From contig PLSX01000207.1 of the NCBI GenBank assembly GCA_003165315.1, positions 1-35,486 on the forward strand: a stretch of DNA of 35,486 nucleotides. The letters are read 5' to 3'. The stretch is from Acidobacteriota bacterium (GTDB lineage: Bacteria > Acidobacteriota > Terriglobia > UBA7540). The notes below the pieces were generated by a model that worked only from the letters and a program-made list of their open reading frames with translations, ran no database searches and had not been told where the DNA came from. Shown in pieces: positions 7,253 to 15,700 of the stretch (positions are counted from its first letter, which is position 1; every line of letters starts with the position of its first letter). A program made the position numbers and the translations under genes.

Positions 7253-8728
7253 ATGCAATACCGCAGGATGGCGATTGGAGTTCTGATGGCGATGATGTTG
7301 GCCTTTGCCCCGACGGTATGGGCGCAGCAGAAGGCCTTTACCCGGCAGCAGGTGACCGACATGGTGCATGCCGGGCTGGGGGATGAATCCGGCGCCCGGC
7401 TGATTGAGCAGCGCGGAATCGACTTTGCCCCGGCAGAGGAGTTTATCCAAAGCCTCAAGACCGCCGGAGCTGGCGACGCCTTTATCGCCGCACTCCGCGC
7501 CACAAATCCGCCTGCGGCAGAGAGCGGTCCGAAGCCGATCAATCAGATTCAGATTTTCGCGCTGCTGGCGGGGCAGGTGCCGAGCCGCCGAATCGGAATG
7601 CTGGTGGAAGATCGCGGGATCGACTTTGAGCCCACCGGGGATTACCTTCAGGAAGTGCGCGCGGCTGGCGGCGAAGATGAACTGATCGACAAGCTCAAAA
7701 ATGCGAAGGTAACGAAGCCCGCCACCATCGACCCTGCGGCCGAGGCTCGGCAGGGCGAGGTTAGGAAACACGCGGCGAGGGGAGGAGAGCTCTTTCTGAA
7801 GCGCCGGTACGCGGAGGCAGAGACGGAGTATCGGGCCGCACTTCTGTTGGAGCCCCGGGACTCCGGCCTGCATGTTGGGCTGTCCCGCGCTTTGAACCGC
7901 CAGAAAAAATATGATGACGCGCTGGCAGAGGCACGCGAAGCGCTTCGCCTGAAGCCCGACAGCGACATGGCCCACTATTGTCTTGGATATGCATTGAGCA
8001 GCAAGGGGGATGTGGACGGCGCGATGACGGAATACCACGAGGCGCTCCGCCTGAACCCCAATAATGACGTGGCCCACAACAACCTTGGCGCAGCGCTTAA
8101 CATGAAGGGCGACCGGGATGGCGCGATGACGGAATTCCGCGAGGCGGTGCGCTTGAACCCGGATCTGGAATTTGCCCACGACAACCTGGGTGCTTTACTG
8201 GAATTCAAGGGGGATTGGGATGGCGCGGCCGCCGAATACCGTGAGGCCTTGCGGATTGATCCGGATTCTGACGCGGCGCACTGCTCCCTTGGAGCAATGA
8301 TGGGACATAAAGGCGATGGGGATGGAGAAATCGCGGAAGAGCACGAGGCTCTGCGCCTGAATCCCAGGAATGAAAGAGCCCACTTCTTTCTCGGCATGGC
8401 TTTGGATAGCAAGCAAGACAGGGAGGGTGCGATGGTGGAATACCGCGAGGCGCTGCACATCAACCCCAATTTTTTCGAGGCACATCACAACCTTGCCATC
8501 GAACTCGGACGAAAGGGCGACTGGGATGGCATGATTTCAGAAGAGCGTGAAGTGGTGCGCTTGAAACCCGATCATGCCCCAGCCCACTACAATCTTGGCA
8601 TTGGCCTCGGCCAGAAGGGCGACACCGCGGGGGCTCTGGAAGAGTACCGCACCGCCTCCCAACTGGATCCAAAGAACGATACCTTCAAGCAAACTTACGA
8701 CCGCATGGCCCAGCAGCAGAAGAAATGA
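7253..8728 (+). CDS. Secreted TPR protein with duplicated N-terminal module
   Basis: A signal peptide (MQYRRMAIGVLMAMMLAFAP..., ending near WAQQ) indicates export to the periplasm. Two copies of a ~50-residue helical module follow. They are aligned by GARLIEQRGIDFAPAEEF and IGMLVEDRGIDFEPTGDY, each ending in a GAGD/GGED-containing helix. From about residue 170 to 480 there are nine tandem 34-residue tetratricopeptide repeats with canonical spacing (AHxxLGxAL...GDxDGAMxEYxEALRLNP). TPR arrays bind peptides or scaffold complexes. No enzyme motif is present. The start could be the ATG at 7253 or the GTG at 7247. GAGG just upstream of the ATG favours 7253. The protein ends in Gln/Lys-rich residues. 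Confidence 0.85.
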   Translation: MQYRRMAIGVLMAMMLAFAPTVWAQQKAFTRQQVTDMVHAGLGDESGARLIEQRGIDFAPAEEFIQSLKTAGAGDAFIAALRATNPPAAESGPKPINQIQIFALLAGQVPSRRIGMLVEDRGIDFEPTGDYLQEVRAAGGEDELIDKLKNAKVTKPATIDPAAEARQGEVRKHAARGGELFLKRRYAEAETEYRAALLLEPRDSGLHVGLSRALNRQKKYDDALAEAREALRLKPDSDMAHYCLGYALSSKGDVDGAMTEYHEALRLNPNNDVAHNNLGAALNMKGDRDGAMTEFREAVRLNPDLEFAHDNLGALLEFKGDWDGAAAEYREALRIDPDSDAAHCSLGAMMGHKGDGDGEIAEEHEALRLNPRNERAHFFLGMALDSKQDREGAMVEYREALHINPNFFEAHHNLAIELGRKGDWDGMISEEREVVRLKPDHAPAHYNLGIGLGQKGDTAGALEEYRTASQLDPKNDTFKQTYDRMAQQQKK

Positions 8729-8972
8729 TCCGTGGACCGGAGAGATGGAATTCGCAACCTGAGAGGCAGTAGCAGTTAGCGCCGTAGGAAGGAGTTACGC
8801 AGGATTCGCGATATTCCGGGGCCTTTCAGGTTGGTCGTATTGAGAGCCGCAGAGTGGCGCAGAAACCGCACAACTTCGCTCTGCATTGCTCTTAAGGCGC
8901 ATTGACTCAGGCCATGCGATGGGCTAGTGTAAACACATTCCCGGTAGTCTGGTCAAAAGAGGAGGGCTGCCG

Positions 8973-9260
8973 TTGCAGGAGAATTCCACTCCTATTCCCC
9001 GTCGGTGGGAGCGCCAGAAAGCGACAATCCCAATCAGCCTCGTGTTGGAGGCTGCGCCCTTACATGCGGACGATTCAGCATTCACTGTTGACGTTTCCCC
9101 GCGCGGCGTCAGTATCCGGACCAAACTCACGCTGGTCCGTGGCGAGTGGGTGGCAGTTGTCGTCAAGGGAAAGAAGCCGCGTTCCATTCCCGCTCTCGTC
9201 GTTTGGGTGCAGAAAGATGAATCCATCCCATCGACATTCGCGGGGCTTCAGTTTTATTAA
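8973..9260 (+). CDS. PilZ-domain c-di-GMP binding protein
   Basis: A 95-residue single-domain protein. It has both PilZ ligand motifs: RxxxR as R10-RWE-R14 and (D/N)xSxxG as D40-V-S42-PR-G45. The following beta strands and the ending FAGLQFY are also typical of the domain. PilZ proteins bind cyclic di-GMP and pass the signal to partners. The start is a TTG at 8973, chosen because GGAGGG (8961-8966) sits 6 bases upstream and no ATG exists near the N-terminus. It is the only obvious c-di-GMP effector in the window. A diguanylate cyclase is encoded about 8.6 kb downstream. Confidence 0.85.
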   Translation: MQENSTPIPRRWERQKATIPISLVLEAAPLHADDSAFTVDVSPRGVSIRTKLTLVRGEWVAVVVKGKKPRSIPALVVWVQKDESIPSTFAGLQFY

Positions 9261-9353
9261 ACGTGTTGCGTCAGAAACAGCGCCGACCATCATGGGGCAG
9301 AGATCCGGATAAGGTCCCGACACTTTTTTCAACCCGGGCGTGACTTTTGAAGT

Positions 9354-9863
9354 TTATTGCCCCGGTTTGCGGCGGGGAATGGTGAGCGACTTCCATTGGG
9401 AAGACTGGAAATGTTTAGCGAGGAACACGATCTGGCCAACGTGGCAGGAGTAATGTGCGAGCTGCCGATTGATGGCCTGCATGACGGAATGGGGTTCGGA
9501 GCGAATATAGACCGTGCGTTCCATATCCGCGTCGGTAAGCGGTTCAAGCGCGGCAAAGACATGACGCCACCCGGCTTCCCAGATTTCTATCAAGGCGGCG
9601 CGAGTGGCCGGTGGCGCCTCAAATTCGGAATCGCGTTCGCGGTCGGGCTTCTCCCCATCCGTCGTCAGGAAATCCGTCCAACGCGAGCGCATGTTGCCGG
9701 CCATATGCTTCACAATGACCGCAATCGAGTTGGACTCCGGGTCAAGGGCTCGTTGCAGTTGCTCGTCCGTAACCTGCGCCATGGCCCGCTCCCCCATCGA
9801 CTTGGTCATCTGCAGGAGGCCGAGCGTGTCGGAAAGATAAGAGGTTGTAAATTGGTGTGCCAT
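9354..9863 (-). CDS. DinB-like / DUF1572 family protein
   Basis: This is a four-helix-bundle protein of the DinB/YfiT superfamily, close to DUF1572 by its opening MAHQFTTSYLSDTLGLL. The putative metal triad is present: H53 (VKHMAGN), H137 and H141 (AHYSCHVGQIVFLAKH). Family members are thought to be metal-dependent thiol transferases or hydrolases. The substrate here is unknown. Length is 169 residues from the ATG at 9863. An ATG three codons upstream exists, but the ATG at 9863 sits exactly 7 bases after an extended -10 and without a Shine-Dalgarno. This suggests a leaderless mRNA. It is convergent with the PilZ gene. Confidence 0.8.
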   Translation of the reverse strand: MAHQFTTSYLSDTLGLLQMTKSMGERAMAQVTDEQLQRALDPESNSIAVIVKHMAGNMRSRWTDFLTTDGEKPDRERDSEFEAPPATRAALIEIWEAGWRHVFAALEPLTDADMERTVYIRSEPHSVMQAINRQLAHYSCHVGQIVFLAKHFQSSQWKSLTIPRRKPGQ

Positions 9864-9870
9864 GCGGCCC

Positions 9871-9879
9871 ACTATACCA
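9871..9879 (-). promoter_or_regulatory. Extended -10 of the DinB-like gene, leaderless geometry
   Basis: On the minus strand TGG-TATAGT is followed after 7 bases by the ATG at 9863. No convincing -35 is seen at the usual distance. The TGn extension would compensate. Confidence 0.45.
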
Positions 9880-10189
9880 GAATTTCAGTTTTTTCCCGGC
9901 GAGAAATGTTTGTCCGTGCGACTATGAATTCAAGGTCATGCCGGGCTCGGTAGTTGTGTCATTTGCAGTCCCACGTGCATCTTGCCCTTGACTGTTCACG
10001 GGCCAAACAGTTTCCCTTCGACAACCTTTCTCGCTGGCGCTGCAAACCTTACTGGCCATTGGGTTCAGCGGTGGTCACGTATATTTTATCGGTGGGGCTG
10101 AAGGTCCATAACAGAAATTCCGGTCAAAATGATAAAGGGTTCTCCCTTTTACGATGGCGGGAGCACAAAGATTCGGGACCATGAGAGCG
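9873..10189. other. Intergenic region, 317 bases
   Basis: This lies between the starts of the DinB-like gene and the end of the S1-domain gene. It holds the -10 element of the former and a weak hairpin (10134-10149). No open frame with a ribosome site or recognisable RNA was found. Confidence 0.4.
10134..10149 (-). terminator. Weak candidate terminator of the S1-domain gene
   Basis: AAAGGG-TTCT-CCCTTT forms a 6-bp stem about 40 bases after the stop codon. The T-rich stretch after it on the minus strand (ATCATTTTG) is interrupted, so termination is uncertain. Confidence 0.25.
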
Positions 10190-11626
10190 TCATTTCTCCA
10201 GCGACTTGAACGCCGAGCGCAGCTTGTCAGCGAGTGTCCCGAGGCCTTCGGCGGGAGGAGCGGCGTTGCGTTCCGTCCACTCGCGCACCTCCTCGGCCTC
10301 GCGCGCTTCCAAAACTGCCTTTGCGCTCAGGCGGATGCGCCGTCCTGACGGATCGATTTCCTGTACGATCACCTCGACGTCGGCACCGACCGGAAACGCC
10401 CGCCGGAGATCGCCTTCCTTCGCCATGCCTGTTTCGCTCAAGGGGATAACACCGGTTCGCCCGGGGGAGAGGAAGACGAACACGCCGAAGTTCTCGTGGC
10501 GCTCGACCTTTCCCGTCAGGCGCGCGCCCGGAACGATGCCAGGCCGGGCTTTCGCAGCCCCCTCGGCCCCCGCCCAGGCGTCCTCGACCAGCGCCACGCC
10601 GATCCGTTTCTTCTCGAGATCGATGTTTAGAATCTCGAAGGTTCCCGTCATCCCTTGAGTGACCTGGCTCGACCAGCCTCCCGATCGTCCGGTGGGCATG
10701 AATGTGGAAGAATGGGCCAGGGCCTCGACGCCCGGCTCAAGCTCCACGAACGCGCCAAACTGCGCCACGCGCGTGACGCGGCCTGGCAACCGTTGGCCAA
10801 CTTTGTACGTTTCAGGAACTGTCGACCAGGGGTCGGCGGAAAGCTGCTTCAACCCCAGCGAAATCTTCTGCTTCTCATCGTCCACGCGCAGGACTTTGAC
10901 CGTAATCTCGTCGCCCGCCTTGACGATCTCCGCAGGGGACGACACGCGGGACCACGCCATGTCGGACACATGGACAAGGCCCTGGACACCTCCGCCGAGA
11001 TCCACGAACGCGCCGAAGTCGCGGACGGATGCGACACGGCCAGTCATGATGGCGCCGGCGACGATCTGGTCGCGGACCTTGGCGGCACTCGCCCGCTGCT
11101 CCTCCTCGAGGAGCCCGCGCCGGGAGACGACGATGTTCTCGCCGCCTTCCTTGTACTCGATGATGCGGAATTGGTAGACATGTCCTTCGTGCGCCGACGC
11201 GTCCGATCCACGGAGGTCGATCTGGGAAATCGGACAGAACGCGCGGCGCCGTCCGATGCGTACCTCGTAGCCGCCCTTGATTTGCCGTTCGACTTTCCCT
11301 TCCACCGGCAAGCGGTTTTGAAAGGCGGCTTCGAATTGCTGATCGTTCGCCGCCGATCTTCCCAGCCTTCGGGAGAGCGTCAGCCCGCCCGAAGTCGATA
11401 CCACCATCGCTTGAATGCGATCGCCAAGTTTGACTTCGATCTCGCCGTCGGCGTTTTTCAGTTCGGCGATATCCATGACCGCCTCACCCTTGCGACCAAC
11501 GTCGACCAACGCCACCTCCGGGCCGATGGAGACGATCGTGCCCTCAACCAATTCGCCTTGATCCAGGCGTTTGGCCTGGGTTGAAGCCTCAAACATCGCG
11601 GCAAAGTCTTCCGACTGATCACTCAC
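10190..11626 (-). CDS. Five-module S1 RNA-binding domain protein (RpsA-like paralogue)
   Basis: This protein has five S1/OB-fold modules at about residues 24-86, 105-170, 190-260, 276-348 and 364-437. The third is the most canonical (GRVASVRDFGAFVDLGGGVQGLVHVSDM), and four and five keep the FGAFVEL/FGVFVFL core. S1 proteins bind single-stranded RNA and assist translation or RNA turnover. Six modules is usual for proteobacterial RpsA and four for shorter homologues, so this is probably a paralogue. The start chosen is GTG at 11626, with GAGGAG 6 bases upstream. An in-frame ATG lies at 11686 but its extra 20 residues look non-coding. The C-terminal 40 residues are charged. The gene looks more GC-rich by eye than its neighbours. 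It stands alone. Confidence 0.85.
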   Translation of the reverse strand: MSDQSEDFAAMFEASTQAKRLDQGELVEGTIVSIGPEVALVDVGRKGEAVMDIAELKNADGEIEVKLGDRIQAMVVSTSGGLTLSRRLGRSAANDQQFEAAFQNRLPVEGKVERQIKGGYEVRIGRRRAFCPISQIDLRGSDASAHEGHVYQFRIIEYKEGGENIVVSRRGLLEEEQRASAAKVRDQIVAGAIMTGRVASVRDFGAFVDLGGGVQGLVHVSDMAWSRVSSPAEIVKAGDEITVKVLRVDDEKQKISLGLKQLSADPWSTVPETYKVGQRLPGRVTRVAQFGAFVELEPGVEALAHSSTFMPTGRSGGWSSQVTQGMTGTFEILNIDLEKKRIGVALVEDAWAGAEGAAKARPGIVPGARLTGKVERHENFGVFVFLSPGRTGVIPLSETGMAKEGDLRRAFPVGADVEVIVQEIDPSGRRIRLSAKAVLEAREAEEVREWTERNAAPPAEGLGTLADKLRSAFKSLEK

Positions 11627-11686
11627 GGTACGCTCCTCGTCATAATTGCGCTTTGCCCGCCGGCACTTATTCCCTGACGCGGGCAC

Positions 11687-11996
11687 GAACGGACAACCAG
11701 CGATTGTACCAGCAGGATTGGATCATAAGAAGAGCGAACTCAACTGGAGCGTAGCCGAACTAGTGGCATTGCCCGGTTGACAAACGGTTCCAGCTAGTAA
11801 GTTGAGAATCACGCCCGTCCCGCGGGGTTACACTTCAGGCACTATAACATTTCCAAGATCCATGGGACACTGAAAGTGACACCGGCTCTGGGATCTGGCG
11901 TTAGCAAACATGTCTGGAGCATCGAAGAAATTCCCGCGCTAATTCCCGAGCCATTCCCCAGCGAGCGCGTGCCTTAGAAGAAGCAATTACAGTCCC
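11687..11996. other. Intergenic region, 310 bases
   Basis: This is a divergent spacer between the S1-domain gene and the zinc-ribbon gene. A perfect TTGACA at 11777-11782 reads towards the zinc-ribbon gene, but no good -10 follows at 16-18 bases. No other structure was seen. Confidence 0.35.
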
Positions 11997-12218
11997 ATGA
12001 GTGAACATTCCACAGATCGGGATGAGTCTTCCCGCAAGCTGAGACCACAAGACCCCATGCACACTGGAGCGTGTCCAAAATGCTCCAGCATGAATCTGTA
12101 TATGTCTCACAGGCAAGGGCGGGTGGAGCGATGGCTTCTGACGCTGGTTGGAGTTAGACCTCTTCGTTGTGCGGATTGTGGCACTCGATTCTATTCCTTC
12201 CGTCCACCACAATACTGA
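11997..12218 (+). CDS. Small zinc-ribbon protein
   Basis: A 73-residue protein with two Cys pairs, C26-PK-C29 and C58-AD-C61, spaced 28 residues apart as in a zinc ribbon. Between them is a short hydrophobic stretch (WLLTLVGVRPL). It ends in an aromatic tail (RFYSFRPPQY). Proteins of this type may bind nucleic acid or stabilise a complex, and no specific role can be assigned. No Shine-Dalgarno is visible before the ATG at 11997 or the next ATG at 12057, so the start is uncertain. It precedes the signalling operon by 524 bases and is probably a separate unit. Confidence 0.6.
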   Translation: MSEHSTDRDESSRKLRPQDPMHTGACPKCSSMNLYMSHRQGRVERWLLTLVGVRPLRCADCGTRFYSFRPPQY

Positions 12219-12742
12219 GATTCAACGTTCAAATTGCAGCACCGCCGGAAATCCCTGTGAGCTTTGAATTTGGACCTCCTGACATTTTCGTCCGTCCCTC
12301 CTGCATCGTTTTGTGACAGTTTTGCTGAAACAAGTCAGGAGCAGTTCTGCCCCGCGGAATGAATTCTCCTCGGTTCTTGCCCGTATTCCCTTAAATTCCA
12401 ATGAGTTCCAGCCAACAGCTCATCTTCTGGGACCTTGGAGGCTGCATTGCCCTAACGATAATCGGCAACCTCGCGCCCGTCAGGCCGCATTGCACGTGTC
12501 AATTCTCTGACAAGGGCTCAAGTGTTACGGACATTTTGTAATGAAAAGGCCAAGCCAGGCTAGGGTGATGTCAAAAGTCAAGAGTTTGAACCTTCCGGGA
12601 GTAACGCCGTGAACTCAACGCGTCAGATCATATTTCCTTTTCTCCCCATAGCCCTTCCCCTGGCGCGGCGTGGAATCGTATGGCCTGAAGCTGGACAGGA
12701 TGCTCGACGCGTATTGAATGCAGGCGGGCAGGGGGGAACTCT
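12219..12742. other. Intergenic region, 524 bases
   Basis: This is the leader region of the histidine kinase operon. It ends in a G-rich ribosome binding site (GGGGGGA just before 12743). I found no convincing sigma-70 promoter pair, no hairpin with T-tract and no coding frame. A long regulated leader is possible but not shown. Confidence 0.4.
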
Positions 12743-15700
12743 ATGATCCTCCTCAGCAACCGTTCAACGTTTTACTGGCGCGGTGTTTTGACGCGAGCGC
12801 TGAAACAGGATGCGGGGAAATCTTTTGCAATTCTGGAATCGGCCCCCGATGCCGTTTACCTCATTGATCCTTCCACACATTGCATCTTGCGACGCAACGG
12901 CAAGGCGGCGGAGCTGGATGGGTACAGCGATGGAGAGATTACCCACATGACCACGGATGACCTTCACTCTCCCGAAGGTCACACCGTGCTTCAGGAGGGA
13001 CTCCCAGCAGGCGCGGACGGGTTCTTGCACCTTAGCATTCTGAAGAGGAAGGATGGCCAGTTCGTACGAGTCGAAGAAAATCAAACGCTTGTAAAGACGG
13101 GAGGGGAGAAGTTTATCCTCAGCATCGTTCGTGACCTTAGCGAACGGAAGCAGGTGAAAGAGGCGTTGATGGAGGAAAGACATCTTCTCCACACGTTGAT
13201 GGACAATCTTCCCGACATGGTCTACTTCAAAGATCGGGAAAGCCGCTTCGCCCGAATCAATCTGTCGCTCGCAAAGGCATTTGGGCTGAGCCACCCTTCC
13301 GAGGCGGTTGGCAAGACGGATTTTGACTTCTATGCGGCTGAACATGCCGAATTGGCCTACCGCGATGAGCAGGAAATCATCAAAACGGGCCAGCCAATTG
13401 TGGATAAGGAAGAAAAGGAAACGTGGCCGGACGGCAGTGTCACCTGGGTATCGACCACCAAGATGGCGCTGCGCGACGCACACGGAAGCATCATTGGGAC
13501 ATTTGGCGTTTCGCGCAACATCACCCAACGCAAGCGGGCGGAGGAGGCCCTGCGCGAGGGCGAAGAAAAATACCGCTCCCTGTTGTCAAACATCCCCGAT
13601 GTTCCCTGGACTGTGGATGATAACTTCCGCTTTGCTTTTGTCAGCAGGAACATCGAAAAGCTGAGTGGCTATTCCCCCGAAGAGATTTATGAAAACGGGT
13701 CGCAGATCTATTTGAATTCCCTTCATCCCGAAGACGTCCAAAAGGTGAGGGAAGGATTTCGCGCGCTCCTTGGCCAAGGTCAGCCATTCGACGTGGAATG
13801 CCGGGTTAGGCGCAAGGATGGCGAGTGGATCTGGGTCCACGACCGGGCATTTGCCACCTATGAAAAGGACGGCATTCGGTATGCCGACGGATTGATCTCA
13901 GACATTACTGAACGCAAGCGCGCGGAAACTGAAATGGCTGAGCGTCACCGTTTAGCGACGCTTGTTGCCGAAGTGGGTGGGGTGCTTACCCAGGCGGAGG
14001 GCCTGGAGCAAGGTTTGCAGCAGTGCACGGAGATCCTGGTTCGTAACGTCGGAGCAGCCATCGCCAGGATCTGGACAGTGAACCAGGAGGAGAATGTTCT
14101 CGAACTTAAGGCGAGCACGGGGACCAACTCAAACGAAAACGGTAAAAATGCCCGGATACCCGTGGGAAAGTCCCACATTGGAAGCATTGCCGAAAACGGT
14201 TTGCCCGACATGTTCAACTCGGTGCAGGAAGAGTCCTGGGAGGGAGACGCGGAATGGGCGAGGTGCGAAGGCATGGTGGGGTTTGCCGGCTATCCGTTGA
14301 AGATTGAGGAGCGTGTGTTGGGAGTCGTGGTGGCATTTGGGCGCCAGCCCCTCACCGAAACCACGCTTCAAGGACTGTCATTCGTGGCGGATAATATCGC
14401 GCAATTTATCAAGCGCAAGTTGGCGGAGCAGGAAACCCGCCTTCAGACCGCTGCACTGGAATCCGACGCCAACAGCATTGTGATCGTCAGCAGGGAGGCC
14501 CGGATCCTTTGGGTGAATCCGGCTTTCACGCGTTTGACCGGATTTTCCGCCTCAGAGGTTATTGGCAAAAATCCGCGACTCCTAAAATCCGGCTTCCATG
14601 ACAACAATTTTTATAAGAAGCTCTGGAAAACTATCATCTCCGGGGAAGTATGGCAGGGGGAACTTGTCAACCGGCGCAAAGACGGTGCGCTCTATACCGA
14701 AGAGATGACGATTACTCCCGTGCGCGACGCACAGGGGATGATCAGTCATTTCGTTGCCATCAAAATGGACATCACAGCGCGTAAGCGGGTGGAGGCGCAA
14801 CTGGTACATCAATCCAGAATCGCCGAGATCTTCCTTTCAGTACCGGACGACGAAATTTACGACGAGATTATCCGGCTCGTCCGAGACATCATGCACAGCC
14901 CGCTTGGCCTCTTCGGGTTCATTGACGAAGAGGGGGCACTTGAAGTTCCCAGCATGACTCGCGAAGTCTGGCAAATGTGCCAGATGCCGCAGAAAATGTC
15001 ACGATTCCCGAGAGAAACCTGGGGGCAAAGCAGTTGGGGTCGTGCTCTCATGGAAAAAAAGACCGTCTATTCCAACGAGCCTTCCACCAGCATCCCGCAC
15101 GGGCACATCAACATTCGCCGGCATATTTCCATTCCCATTCTTTATCGCCGGGAGGCCCTTGGCCTTATCGTTGTGGCCAACAAGGAAACAGATTATAGCG
15201 AAGATGACGTGCGCGCGTTGGAGGACATTGCCAGTTATGTGGCTCCCATCCTCAGCGCCAGAATGCATCGCGCGCGAGCCGAAGCGACACGTGACTTCCT
15301 GGCCTCAATTGTGGAGTCTTCGGGAGATGCCATATTGGGGGTCAGATTTGACGGTGTGATTCGAAGCTGCAATGCCGGGGCGGAGAAACTCTATGGCTAC
15401 AAATCCTCGGAGGTACTGGGGCAACCGGGGCTTCCCCTCATTCCGCCGGAGCGGCGGAAGGAAGTTGAGGAGTTCATCGAGCGGGTTAAGCAGGGCGAGG
15501 TGATTGAGCCTCACGAGTCGGTGAGAGTTGCAAAAGGTGGTGGGCGCATCGATGTGTCCGTCGCCCTCTCTCCTCTCAGGAGCGCCAATGGGGAGGTTGT
15601 GGGCGTTTCCGTGGTCGCCCGGGATATCACCGCTCACAAACGGGCGGAGCAGGACCTTTTGTTCAAGACGGCGCTTTTAGAGGCGCAGTCGGAAACCACG

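Noticed and set aside
7202-8179. 325-codon open frame on the minus strand with repeats
   Set aside because: The internal repeats are the mirror of the TPR array on the other strand.
7900-8700. Regularly spaced DNA repeats that could suggest a repeat array
   Set aside because: The ~102-base period is the coding repeat of 34-residue TPRs, not CRISPR or intergenic repeats.
10655-11584. 309-codon open frame on the plus strand
   Set aside because: Antisense to the S1-domain gene, whose OB-fold modules are clear.
11777-11805. Perfect TTGACA as promoter of the zinc-ribbon gene
   Set aside because: No acceptable -10 box follows at 16-18 bases, and the site is 215 bases from the gene.
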